A DNA stretch of 60,647 bases from DASCNA01 sp036011305. Lineage in GTDB: Bacteria; Verrucomicrobiota; Lentisphaeria; Victivallales; GWF2-38-69. The position numbers and the translations under genes are program-made. This document shows positions 34,924 to 43,408 of the stretch, piece by piece. Under the pieces are notes generated by a model. That model saw nothing but the letters and a program-made list of their open reading frames with translations, was not told the origin of the DNA and did no database searches. Where the stretch lies: assembly GCA_036011305.1 (NCBI GenBank), contig DASCNA010000224.1, forward strand, positions 1 through 60,647. The letters run 5' to 3'. Position 1 is the stretch's first letter; each line of letters begins with the position of its first letter.

Positions 34924-35823
34924 ATGTTAAAGAAAGAAAACATCAAATTGGGGATTGCTCCTTTAACATGGAGTAATGATGACATGCCTGAACTGCTTGG
35001 AAAAGATATTCCTTTCGAACAGTGTGTAAGCGAAATGGCTCTTGCTGGTTTTGAAGGTACTGAAGTGGGAAGAAAATATCCTAAAGATGTAAATGATCTT
35101 AACAAAGCTCTCGGTATGAGAGGACTGACAATTTGTAATGCATGGTTCAGTTCATTTTTAACAACAGAAGCATACGAAAAAACTTTGGAAAGTTTTATTG
35201 AAAAATGTGATTTTCTTAAAGCTGCAGGTTCAAATAATATCGGTGCCTGCGAGCAGGGTCACAGTATTCAGGGTAAAATGGATGCTCCTGTTTTAACTGA
35301 AAAACCAATTTTTACAGATGAGGAATGGGATAAGCTTTGTTCAGGTTTGAATAAGCTTGCTGAAGTAGCTAAAGGAAAAGGTATGGTCCTTGGCTATCAT
35401 CATCATATGGGAACAGGTGTTCAGACTATAGAAGAAATTGACAGACTAATGGAAAATACTAGTGATGATGTACATCTTCTTTATGATTCAGGTCATGCAT
35501 TATTTGCTGGAATTGACCCTGTGTATTTGTTGAAAAAATATGCACACAGAGTGAATCATGTTCATTTAAAAGATATTCGTATGGACGTTTTCGAAAACAG
35601 AGTAAAAAAAGAAAACTTAAGTTTTTTGAACTCTGTTGTAGAAGGAGTTTTTACTGTTCCTGGTGATGGATGTATTGATTTCTCTCCTATTTTTGGTGTG
35701 TTAGAGGATGTCGATTATAAAGGCTGGATGCTGGTAGAAGCTGAACAGGATCCTGCAAAAGCTAATCCGCTTGAATATGCGATTAAAGCAAGAAGTTACA
35801 TAAAAGAAAAAGCAGGAGTTTAA
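34924..35823 (+). CDS. iolE: Inosose dehydratase
   Basis: 299 residues, TIM-barrel. IolE landmarks are present: LGIAPLTWSNDDMPELG-type start (KLGIAPLTWSNDDMPELLGK), MALAGFEGTEVGRKYP, LGYHHHMGTGVQT, LLYDSGHALFAGIDP, VNHVHLKDIR and VPGDGCIDFSPIF. It dehydrates 2-keto-myo-inositol to the dione used by IolD. The ribosome site is AAGAGAGGA. Confidence 0.95.
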   Translation: MLKKENIKLGIAPLTWSNDDMPELLGKDIPFEQCVSEMALAGFEGTEVGRKYPKDVNDLNKALGMRGLTICNAWFSSFLTTEAYEKTLESFIEKCDFLKAAGSNNIGACEQGHSIQGKMDAPVLTEKPIFTDEEWDKLCSGLNKLAEVAKGKGMVLGYHHHMGTGVQTIEEIDRLMENTSDDVHLLYDSGHALFAGIDPVYLLKKYAHRVNHVHLKDIRMDVFENRVKKENLSFLNSVVEGVFTVPGDGCIDFSPIFGVLEDVDYKGWMLVEAEQDPAKANPLEYAIKARSYIKEKAGV

Positions 35824-35834
35824 TAAGTTCAATA

Positions 35835-35876
35835 ACTTTACAGCTAGAATTTTAGTGATTTGAAAAGCTGTAAAGT
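35835..35876 (+). repeat. Intercistronic hairpin between iolE and iolG
   Basis: ACTTTACAGCT (35835-35845) and AGCTGTAAAGT (35866-35876) are perfect 11-base inverted repeats with a 20-base loop. They lie 12 bases after the iolE stop. It is a possible mRNA-stability element, or an attenuating structure without a strong U-tract. Confidence 0.5.
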
Positions 35877-35928
35877 ATTTCAAAATTATAATATTAAAAA
35901 TATAAAGGTTTCATTGGGAGAATAAATT

Positions 35929-36927
35929 ATGTCTAATAAAATGACAGTAGCAGTAATTGGTGGCGGACGTATTGGTAAAGTCCATGCTGAAAGTATTATT
36001 AATTTTATACCTGAAGTTGAAATCAAATGCATGGCTGATACATGGGCAGGCGCAGGCGAATGGGCAGAACAGCATAATATACCTTTTACAACTGATATTG
36101 ACTCAGTGTTTACTGACATTGAAATAGATGCAGTTTTGATCTGTACAGCAACTGACACTCATGTAAAATATATTATCGAAGCTGCTAATGCTAAAAAACA
36201 TATCTTCTGTGAAAAACCTATTGATCAGGATATTAATAAAATCAATGAAGCTATCCAGGCAGTCAAAGAAAACAATGTCAAATTTCAGATAGGATTTAAC
36301 AGACGTTTTGATCATAACTTCAAAGCTGCAAAACAGGCAATTGAAGATGGTAAAGTGGGTGATGTAAGATTTGTTAATATAACTTCAAGAGATCCAGGTG
36401 CTCCTCCTATTGAATATGTTAAAGTTTCAGGCGGAATGTTCATGGATATGACAATTCATGATTTTGATATGGCAAGATTTCTGGCAGGATCAGAAGTGGA
36501 AGAAGTATATGCCAAAGGTGCAGTGATGGTTGATCCTGAAATTGGTAAAGCCGGAGATGTTGATTCAGCTGCAATTATACTTAAGTTTAAAAATGGTGCT
36601 ATAGGTATGATCAATAACTGCAGAGAAGCTTCATACGGTTATGATCAAAGAGCTGAAGTTTTCGGTTCAAAGGGCGCTGTTGAAATAAAAAATGATACAG
36701 GCTCAACTGCTTCTATCAGTACCTCTGACGGTGTTGTAAGTGATAAGCCTCTGTATTTCTTCATGGATAGATATACACAGTCATATGTCTCAGAAATAAA
36801 AGATTTTGTTGATGCAGTAACTAATAATAAACCGACTCCAACAAATACAACTGATGGATTAAAATCAGTAGAAATTGCAAGAGCTGCAACAGAATCTGCA
36901 AAAACAGGTCTTCCTGTAAAATTATAG
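35929..36927 (+). CDS. iolG: Inositol 2-dehydrogenase (Gfo/Idh/MocA family)
   Basis: 332 residues. The Rossmann motif is VAVIGGGRIGKVHAE (8-22), then CTATDTHVKYI, HIFCEKPIDQ (the EKP motif), IGFNRRFDHNF and MDMTIHDFDMARF with the catalytic Asp/His pair. It oxidises myo-inositol to 2-keto-myo-inositol with NAD+. Within the operon it follows iolE. Two more Gfo/Idh proteins occur at the right end of the window and may act on other inositol isomers. Confidence 0.94.
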   Translation: MSNKMTVAVIGGGRIGKVHAESIINFIPEVEIKCMADTWAGAGEWAEQHNIPFTTDIDSVFTDIEIDAVLICTATDTHVKYIIEAANAKKHIFCEKPIDQDINKINEAIQAVKENNVKFQIGFNRRFDHNFKAAKQAIEDGKVGDVRFVNITSRDPGAPPIEYVKVSGGMFMDMTIHDFDMARFLAGSEVEEVYAKGAVMVDPEIGKAGDVDSAAIILKFKNGAIGMINNCREASYGYDQRAEVFGSKGAVEIKNDTGSTASISTSDGVVSDKPLYFFMDRYTQSYVSEIKDFVDAVTNNKPTPTNTTDGLKSVEIARAATESAKTGLPVKL

Positions 36928-36946
36928 TTTTTGATTAGTTGGTAAA

Positions 36947-36975
36947 ACTAGAGACGCTGGATTTGTGTCTCTAGT
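36947..36975 (+). repeat. Intercistronic hairpin between iolG and the hyi-like gene
   Basis: ACTAGAGAC (36947-36955) and GTCTCTAGT (36967-36975) are perfect 9-base inverted repeats with an 11-base loop, with no U-tract after them. A stable stem between iolG and the next gene may set the relative amounts of the products. Confidence 0.55.
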
Positions 36976-37005
36976 GAATTTGTAATGAATTATTTGTGGT
37001 GAAAA

Positions 37006-37800
37006 ATGAAACACTCAATATGTTTAGAAACAATATTTACAGAATTACCATTTTATGATCGCTTTGAAGCAGCATCTAAAGCTGGATTTGAGAACGTAGA
37101 GTTTTGGTCATGGGAAGATAAAGAGATATCTTTGATAAAAGATTTATGTAATAAATATGCTCTTAATGTTGCCAGTTTTTCAGGTGATAAACAATTCAAC
37201 CTTGTAGATGTCAACGAACAATGTGAATATGTTGATTTTATAAGGAAATCAGTCGATACAGCTAAAGAGTTGGATTGCACTCATTTGGTAATACATTCAA
37301 ATGCTCTTGGAGATGAAGGTGTTGTTGTAAATCATTTTGCTGAGATTGCCAAAAGCAAAAGACTGAATGATGCTTTAAAAACATTAAATAAACTAAAGAC
37401 TATAGCTGAACAAAGCAAAATAGTACTTGTGCTGGAAGCTCTGAATACAGTTATTGATCATGTTGGGAATACTCTGGAAACTACATGTGAAACATCTGAT
37501 TTGGTAAGAAAAGTTAATTCAGATTATATTAAAATTCTTTATGATGTGTATCATATGCAGATTAACGAGGGAAACATTATTCACACTTTAAAAAACAATA
37601 TTGATACCATTGATTATATTCATGTAGCAGATGTCCCGGGGAGGCATGAACCTGGCACAGGTGAAATTCATTATACAAATGTATTTCAATGTTTGAAACA
37701 ATTAAATTACAAAGGCGTTATTGGGTATGAACTCTTTCCATTAACTAATTCATACGACGCTGTTGAATCAATAATAAAATTAATAAATGAGGTAAAATAA
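37006..37800 (+). CDS. Hydroxypyruvate-isomerase-like TIM-barrel protein
   Basis: 264 residues. The Hyi/sugar isomerase pattern is visible: LEALNTVIDHVGNTLET, LYDVYHMQINEGNII, IDYIHVADVPGRHEP and GTGEIHYTNVFQ. Such enzymes isomerise hydroxypyruvate and tartronate semialdehyde, or related keto-sugars. It ends one base before the ATG of the type II GAPDH gene, so the two are translationally coupled. Its presence in an inositol operon is unusual and suggests a modified lower branch. Confidence 0.82.
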   Translation: MKHSICLETIFTELPFYDRFEAASKAGFENVEFWSWEDKEISLIKDLCNKYALNVASFSGDKQFNLVDVNEQCEYVDFIRKSVDTAKELDCTHLVIHSNALGDEGVVVNHFAEIAKSKRLNDALKTLNKLKTIAEQSKIVLVLEALNTVIDHVGNTLETTCETSDLVRKVNSDYIKILYDVYHMQINEGNIIHTLKNNIDTIDYIHVADVPGRHEPGTGEIHYTNVFQCLKQLNYKGVIGYELFPLTNSYDAVESIIKLINEVK

Positions 37801-37801
37801 A

Positions 37802-38830
37802 ATGTCTAAAGTAAAAGTAGCTGTTATAGGATATGGTGTTATAGGTCAGCGTCTTGCAGATGGAGTAGCTTTGCAGGAAGATATGGAACTGGTCGGTATT
37901 GCTGATGCAGGTTTAACTCTCAGTATTAGAGCTCTTAAAGAAAGAGGTATGCCTTACAATCTATATGCTGCAACTCCTGAAGCTGAAAAAATTTATGCTG
38001 AAGCTGAAGTTCCATGCAAAGGATCTCTGGATGATCTTTTAAGTAATGTAGATATCGCTTTAGACTCAACTCCTGGTGGAATGGGCGCTAAAATGAAAGC
38101 TATTTATGAAAAACACGGTATAAAGGCTGTTTTTCAGGGTGGAGAAAAAAATGATATCGCTGATGTGTTTTTTCATGGTTATGCTAATTATGAAAAGGGT
38201 ATTAATAAAGATTTCTTAAAATTAACTTCATGTAATACTACTGGTTTAATCCGCGCCGTTGACTGTCTTGACAAAATAGCCGGTATTGAAAAAATTGCTA
38301 TAACAATAGTAAGAAGAGTTGCTGATCCTGGTGATTATCACAGAGGTTTGACAAATGCTCTTCAAGTTGACAAAGCTCCAAGTCATCAGGCCGTAGATTT
38401 AGAAACAATTATGCCGCATGTAAAAGCTACTGGTATACTGGTACACACTCCGATAACACATGGTCATTTTATTACTGTTCTTGCTACACCTAAACAGGAC
38501 ATGACTGTAGAAGAGGTTGTTGAAGCATTCAGAGGACATGACAGAATCCGTGTCGTTAGAATTGATGAAGGTTTCCAGGGTAATGCTTCAATATTCAGAT
38601 ATGCAAGAGATCTTGGAAGACCTAGAGGTGATATTTATGAAATCTGCATCTGGGAAGATACAATTGTTAAATCCGGTAAAGACATTATGTTTGGTCTTCA
38701 TATACCTCAGGAATCGATTACTATACCTGAAACAATAGATGCTGTTCGTGCTGCAATGGGAATGGAAACAGATCCTGTAAAAGGTGTTGGTGAAACTAAT
38801 AAATATCTTAACCTGCCAAGCTGGAAATAA
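37802..38830 (+). CDS. Type II (archaeal-type) glyceraldehyde-3-phosphate dehydrogenase
   Basis: 342 residues. The start VKVAVIGYGVIGQRLADGV, DLLSNVDIALDSTPGG, FQGGEKND, and catalytic LTSCNTTGLIRAVD (Cys144) and RRVADPGDYHRG all match the archaeal type II GAPDH family rather than bacterial GapA (whose active site reads SCTTNC). It would turn glyceraldehyde 3-phosphate into 1,3-bisphosphoglycerate with NAD(P)+. A matching archaeal-type phosphoglycerate kinase gene follows 90 bases later. The pair was probably acquired together. The physiological substrate may be a related aldehyde phosphate. Confidence 0.92.
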   Translation: MSKVKVAVIGYGVIGQRLADGVALQEDMELVGIADAGLTLSIRALKERGMPYNLYAATPEAEKIYAEAEVPCKGSLDDLLSNVDIALDSTPGGMGAKMKAIYEKHGIKAVFQGGEKNDIADVFFHGYANYEKGINKDFLKLTSCNTTGLIRAVDCLDKIAGIEKIAITIVRRVADPGDYHRGLTNALQVDKAPSHQAVDLETIMPHVKATGILVHTPITHGHFITVLATPKQDMTVEEVVEAFRGHDRIRVVRIDEGFQGNASIFRYARDLGRPRGDIYEICIWEDTIVKSGKDIMFGLHIPQESITIPETIDAVRAAMGMETDPVKGVGETNKYLNLPSWK

Positions 38831-38849
38831 ATAAGTACCCGGGCATTAA

Positions 38850-38879
38850 TGTCCGATAAATAGCGGACAGTAATGTCCG
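38850..38879 (+). promoter_or_regulatory. Pair of mutually exclusive hairpins between GAPDH and PGK genes
   Basis: TGTCCG (38850-38855), CGGACA (38864-38869) and TGTCCG (38874-38879) form two alternative 6-bp stems sharing the middle arm. The downstream stem has a GTAA loop and is followed by TTATTTT. ATTAATGTCCG and AGTAATGTCCG are direct repeats. The arrangement resembles a small attenuator or a processing site. Confidence 0.5.
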
Positions 38880-38920
38880 TTATTTTAAGTTATTATAGAT
38901 GAAGAAAAAGGATTGTTAAA

Positions 38921-40174
38921 ATGGGTGATTTAAAAATAACACCAATGAGTGAACTCGATTTCAATAATAAAAAAGTACTTCTACGTCTTGATATTAATTC
39001 ACCTATTGATGCAGATAAAAAAATAGTAAATGAGAACAGAATAAAGAAAAGCCTTCCTACATTGGAATATCTGATAAAACAAAACGCAAAGATTGCCATA
39101 ATAGCACATCAGGGTGATACCCTGGATTATCAGAACCTGATTCCACTCAAAGAACATGCTGAAAAACTCACAGGTTTATTAGGCCGTGAAGTAACATATA
39201 TAGATGATGTATGCGGTCCGGCAGCACTGGAGGCTGTTAACAATCTGAAATCCGGTGAACTTATCATCTTGGGAAATGTTAGATATTTATGTGAAGAAAT
39301 ATCTACATTTGAAAATGTAGTTAAACTGAACGCTGATGAGATGCTTGATACTTTTATAGTAAGAAGCCTGGCTCCCATATTTGATGTATATGTAAATGAT
39401 GCATTTGCTGCTGCCCATAGAAATTGTCCATCTATGGTCGCATTTCAGGAAATTCTTCCGTCAGCTGCCGGAGAACTGATGTTTAAAGAAGTTTCAGCCT
39501 TGTCAAAGGTTATGACATCTCCTGCTAAACCTCTTGTTTTTGTATTGGGTGGAGCAAAGATTTCTGACGCTTTTGGAATGATGAAACAGGTATTGGAAAA
39601 TGATAGTGCAGATAAAATTTTGACTACCGGAGTAACAGGAGAAATATTTCTTTTGGCAAAAGGTATTAGTATCGGTGAGACTAAAATGAAATTTATCAAA
39701 GATAGATCTTTGGAAGAATTTATAAAACCTGCAAAAGAATATTTAGAAAAATATTCAGATAAAATTGAGATACCTTCTGATCTGGCTTTTGAAAAAAATG
39801 GAGTAAGAGATGAAATAAACATAGATAATCTTCCAGCCGATGAAATGTTTATGGATATTGGAAGTGACACTATCGCCCGGTATGAACGTGAAATTGAAAA
39901 AGCGGGAACAATTTTTGTTAACGGACCAGCAGGAGTTTATGAAAATGAACTCTTTGCTAAAGGTACAGATAAATTATGGCAGTCGATTGCTAAAGCCGAA
40001 GGGTATTCAGTTATCGGGGGAGGAGATACCGTTTCAGCAGCAGCTAAATTTGTTGACTTAGAAAATATTGACTATGTATGTACTGCAGGCGGTGCCATGG
40101 TAAGATTTCTTTCCGGGAAAAAATTACCTTTGATTGAAGCTATGGAAAAAGCTTACTCTAATTATAAAAAATAA
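38921..40174 (+). CDS. pgk: Archaeal-type phosphoglycerate kinase
   Basis: 417 residues. The sequence is of the archaeal PGK branch: KVLLRLDINSPID, IAHQGDTLDYQNLIPLKEHA (bacterial enzymes read SHLGRP here), LGNVRYLCEE, YVNDAFAAAHRNCPSMVAF, FVLGGAKISDA, NGPAGVYENELFAKGT and SVIGGGDT. It transfers the acyl phosphate of 1,3-bisphosphoglycerate to ADP. Together with the type II GAPDH before it, it forms a complete two-step oxidation unit inside the iol operon. The ribosome site is AAAGGA. Confidence 0.94.
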   Translation: MGDLKITPMSELDFNNKKVLLRLDINSPIDADKKIVNENRIKKSLPTLEYLIKQNAKIAIIAHQGDTLDYQNLIPLKEHAEKLTGLLGREVTYIDDVCGPAALEAVNNLKSGELIILGNVRYLCEEISTFENVVKLNADEMLDTFIVRSLAPIFDVYVNDAFAAAHRNCPSMVAFQEILPSAAGELMFKEVSALSKVMTSPAKPLVFVLGGAKISDAFGMMKQVLENDSADKILTTGVTGEIFLLAKGISIGETKMKFIKDRSLEEFIKPAKEYLEKYSDKIEIPSDLAFEKNGVRDEINIDNLPADEMFMDIGSDTIARYEREIEKAGTIFVNGPAGVYENELFAKGTDKLWQSIAKAEGYSVIGGGDTVSAAAKFVDLENIDYVCTAGGAMVRFLSGKKLPLIEAMEKAYSNYKK

Positions 40175-40220
40175 AATTTTAAATGGTATTCACTGTAATG
40201 TGAAGTGAGGGATAGTTATT

Positions 40221-41465
40221 TTGGAAAACGTAAAATTAAATAAATTTAAAATTATACTTACCTTTGTAAGTATGGGGATTTTAACATCAGGAATGGCAAC
40301 ATATGTGATGCAGGCGGTTAATTTTTTTCATATATCGTATGCTTCTGCCGGGGCCCTGGAAAGCTATCAGAACATAACAACTATTATTGTATCATTTTTT
40401 ATGTTCTCAATATTAATTAAAACAGGGTTTAAGCGATCTATAAAAAGAAATTTTTTATGTTTCATGATTATATGTGCTATTTTACCGTTTTTACATTCAA
40501 TTTGGGGGATAAGAATTTATTTAGTTGCTGTCGGGATTTCAATGTTAACTGTCAAAATTGTTGCCTACAGCTCAGTAGGACTTGTTACTAAAACGAAGAA
40601 AGAACATGCAAGTTTCATAAATTTAATGGAAGGGATATACACTTTTTTCAGTTTAGCTGGAATGTGGATCTTTGCATATTTTTTAAAGCATTATCCAGAA
40701 CATTGGATGATGGTATTCTGGGTTTTTGGTGCAATATGTTTGATACTTCTTCTTTTCTGGACATTTACTCCATTTGATGAAAGTAAAATTGAAGAAGAAG
40801 AATCAAAACCTATAAAAGATCAGTTTAAAGAGATCTTAAAAATAATGGGGCCGGTTTTTATTATGTTTCTATTAATTTTTGCATCTTATGAATCCCTTGA
40901 ACAGGGAGTAGGTTCTTGGCTTGCTAATTTTGATCATCAAGTCCTTGGTATTCCTACATACTTGGCCGTACAGCTTGCAAGTATGTTAACTTTAGGAATA
41001 GCTTTTGGGAGAATAATCGGTGCTTTTATAGTCAAACGCATTAAATGGTACAAAATGTTCTTATTTAATTTTATAGTTGGCATCATTATTTTATATCTTG
41101 TTATGACCCATATTGTTCATGATATCGGAGCTGGTTCAACGAGTATATTCAATTCACCGATTATTGCATTTGGAATCCCGATAATAGGGATTTTAATAGG
41201 TCCTACTTATCCGACAATAGTATCTGCACTGCTTACAAGTATACCTAAAGCAAAACATGCTGCTATGATAAGTATGGTAATAATATGCGGAGCAATTTTT
41301 GACAGTGCTTCTTCCAGAATAATCGGTGTTTTATTTGGTCATATTGGTGGTGTGGAGGCTTTTACTATCGCAATTGCTGTACCGCTTATAATAGTGCTTT
41401 TATTAATTACACCGTATTATCTTGTTATAACTAAGAAAGCAAAAGACAATACTGTTGATGTATAA
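40221..41465 (+). CDS. MFS permease of the fucose/TsgA type
   Basis: 414 residues with about 12 membrane segments. The start is the TTG at 40221 because TGAGGGA stands eight bases before it; no ATG precedes the first helix. Features such as ILTSGMATYVMQAV in helix 1, the LMEGIYTFFSLAGMW stretch, and ASYESLEQGVGSWLANF are typical of the FucP/TsgA-like group. It may import a sugar, polyol or sugar acid feeding this operon. The next gene (transketolase N) begins 10 bases after its stop. Confidence 0.8.
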   Translation: MENVKLNKFKIILTFVSMGILTSGMATYVMQAVNFFHISYASAGALESYQNITTIIVSFFMFSILIKTGFKRSIKRNFLCFMIICAILPFLHSIWGIRIYLVAVGISMLTVKIVAYSSVGLVTKTKKEHASFINLMEGIYTFFSLAGMWIFAYFLKHYPEHWMMVFWVFGAICLILLLFWTFTPFDESKIEEEESKPIKDQFKEILKIMGPVFIMFLLIFASYESLEQGVGSWLANFDHQVLGIPTYLAVQLASMLTLGIAFGRIIGAFIVKRIKWYKMFLFNFIVGIIILYLVMTHIVHDIGAGSTSIFNSPIIAFGIPIIGILIGPTYPTIVSALLTSIPKAKHAAMISMVIICGAIFDSASSRIIGVLFGHIGGVEAFTIAIAVPLIIVLLLITPYYLVITKKAKDNTVDV

Positions 41466-41475
41466 GGAGTTAAAA

Positions 41476-42324
41476 ATGAATAAAAAAGAAATTGAACAGT
41501 TAGAAAGATTTGCTACAGAGATAAGACTAGAAACATTAAAGGAGATTAAAAATCTTGGTTTTGGTCATATCGGAGGTTCTATGTCTGTTGTAGAACTGTT
41601 AGCTGTTTTATATGGGAAAGTAATGAACATAGATTCCAAAAATCCGAAATGGAAAGATAGAGATTATCTTGTAGTATCAAAAGGGCATTCAGGACCTGCA
41701 GTTTATGCAGCATTGGCACTGAAAGGTTTTTTCCCTGTTGAGGATTTAATGACACTCAATGAAGACGGTACAAAACTCCCAAGCCATTGTGATAAAAATA
41801 TGACGCCAGGTATAGATATGACCACTGGTTCTTTAGGCCAGGGAACTTCTACTTCCATCGGTATTGCACTTGGCAATAAGTTGGATAAAAGAGATAACTA
41901 TACTTATCTGGTGGTAGGCGACGGTGAACTGAATGAAGGACAGTGCTGGGAAGCAGTAATGTTTGCTGCACACCATAAAGTTGATAATCTGATATGCTTT
42001 GTAGACTACAACAAAAAGCAGCTTGACGGCTATGTTAAAGATATTAATAATCCTTACATCTTTGTTGAGAAATTTGCATCGTTCGGGTGGGATGCCTGCA
42101 CTGTAAAAGGTGATGATGTTGAAGCAATTGATAATGCTATCAGTAAAGCAAAGACAGTAAAAGGAAAACCATCAGTAATAGTACTTGATACCATAAAAGG
42201 ACAAGGTGTTCCTTTTGTAGAAAATACGTTTGCCAACCACAGCATTAAGTTTGGCGAAACTGAGCACAAAGAAGCTGATAAAATGATTAGAATACTGGAA
42301 GATAAACTGGAGAAAAATAACTAG
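41476..42324 (+). CDS. Transketolase, N-terminal (ThDP-binding) subunit
   Basis: 282 residues from the ATG at 41476, after TAAGGAG (41462-41468), which overlaps the stop codon of the permease gene before it. It contains LGFGHIGGSMSVVELLAVLY, SKGHSGPAVYAALAL, DMTTGSLGQGTS and the ThDP motif GDGELNEGQCWEAVMFAAHH. The C-terminal half is a separate protein 10 bases downstream, as in archaea and many anaerobes. The two-subunit enzyme transfers two-carbon units between ketose and aldose phosphates. Confidence 0.93.
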   Translation: MNKKEIEQLERFATEIRLETLKEIKNLGFGHIGGSMSVVELLAVLYGKVMNIDSKNPKWKDRDYLVVSKGHSGPAVYAALALKGFFPVEDLMTLNEDGTKLPSHCDKNMTPGIDMTTGSLGQGTSTSIGIALGNKLDKRDNYTYLVVGDGELNEGQCWEAVMFAAHHKVDNLICFVDYNKKQLDGYVKDINNPYIFVEKFASFGWDACTVKGDDVEAIDNAISKAKTVKGKPSVIVLDTIKGQGVPFVENTFANHSIKFGETEHKEADKMIRILEDKLEKNN

Positions 42325-42333
42325 GAGCTTAAG

Positions 42334-43314
42334 ATGACTGATAATATAAAAATAGCAGATACTCATGTTCCTGAAGCTAAGGAAATGCGTAAAGTTTATA
42401 CTGAAACAATGATAGAGCTCGCAGATAAAAATGAAAATGTAGTAGCTCTTGATGCTGATTTAACCAGTTGTATCGGTATGGGGCCTTTCATAGAGAAATA
42501 TCCTGAAAGAATGTTTAACTGTGGTATTCAGGAAGCAAATATGATGGGTGTTGCCGCAGGTCTTTCTGCAGTAGGTAAAATTCCTTTTGTGCATACATTC
42601 GGACCTTTTGCTACCAGAAGATCCTTTGACCAGGTATTTCTTTCATGCGGTTACACAAAATCAAATGTAAAAATCATAGGCTCAGATCCTGGTGTAACTG
42701 CTATGTATAATGGGGGAACACATATGCCTTTCGAAGATCTTGCTTTGATGAGGGTTGTCCCTGAAATGACTGTGTTTGATCCATCTGATTCGACAATGCT
42801 AAAAGATCTTATGATTCAAATGGCTGATTTGTATGGTGTTTTTTACACAAGGGTACTCAGAAAAAGTGCAACTAAAATATATGAAGACGGTTCGAAATTT
42901 GAAATAGGCAAGGCTGCTAAAATAAGAGATGGTAAAGATGCAACAATTATTGCTAACGGTGTCGTTATGGTTCCTAATGCAATTAAGGCTGCAGATATTC
43001 TAGCTGAAGAAGGCATTACAGTAAGAATTCTTGATATGTTTACACTTAAACCTATTGATAAAGAGGCTATTATAGAAGCTGCTAAAGATACAGGGGCAAT
43101 TATTACAGCTGAAAATCATAATGTAATTAACGGTTTAGCATCTGCTGTTTCAGAAGTAATTGTAGAATGTGACTGTCTGGTGCCAATGGGAAAAATTGGT
43201 GTAATGGATCGATTCGGGCAGGTTGGTTCCCTTGATTACCTGATAAAGGAGTATGGTTTAACTGCCGAGGATATTGTTTCGGAAGTGAAAAGAACGATTA
43301 AAAGAAAAAAATAA
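42334..43314 (+). CDS. Transketolase, C-terminal subunit
   Basis: 326 residues. It carries the pyrimidine-binding and C-terminal transketolase domains: VVALDADLTSCIGMGPF, NCGIQEANMMGVAAGLS, TFGPFATRRSFDQV, and in the last domain LKPIDKEAIIEAAKDTGAI and NGLASAVSEV. The ribosome site is CTAGGAGC. A strong terminator follows, so it closes the rpiR-iol transcript. Confidence 0.93.
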   Translation: MTDNIKIADTHVPEAKEMRKVYTETMIELADKNENVVALDADLTSCIGMGPFIEKYPERMFNCGIQEANMMGVAAGLSAVGKIPFVHTFGPFATRRSFDQVFLSCGYTKSNVKIIGSDPGVTAMYNGGTHMPFEDLALMRVVPEMTVFDPSDSTMLKDLMIQMADLYGVFYTRVLRKSATKIYEDGSKFEIGKAAKIRDGKDATIIANGVVMVPNAIKAADILAEEGITVRILDMFTLKPIDKEAIIEAAKDTGAIITAENHNVINGLASAVSEVIVECDCLVPMGKIGVMDRFGQVGSLDYLIKEYGLTAEDIVSEVKRTIKRKK

Positions 43315-43323
43315 TGAAATATT

Positions 43324-43351
43324 AAAAGCGATCAATTAGATCGCTTTTTTT
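43324..43351 (+). terminator. Strong Rho-independent terminator after the transketolase genes
   Basis: AAAAGCGATC, AATTA loop, GATCGCTTTTTTT: a perfect 10-bp stem followed by T residues. It marks the end of the operon that starts at rpiR and separates it from the sugar porter. Confidence 0.88.
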
Positions 43352-43408
43352 AGCGATATAGAATTTGAGGGAGTTTTTTATCTTAATAAATAAACTGGAG
43401 TATGTGAA

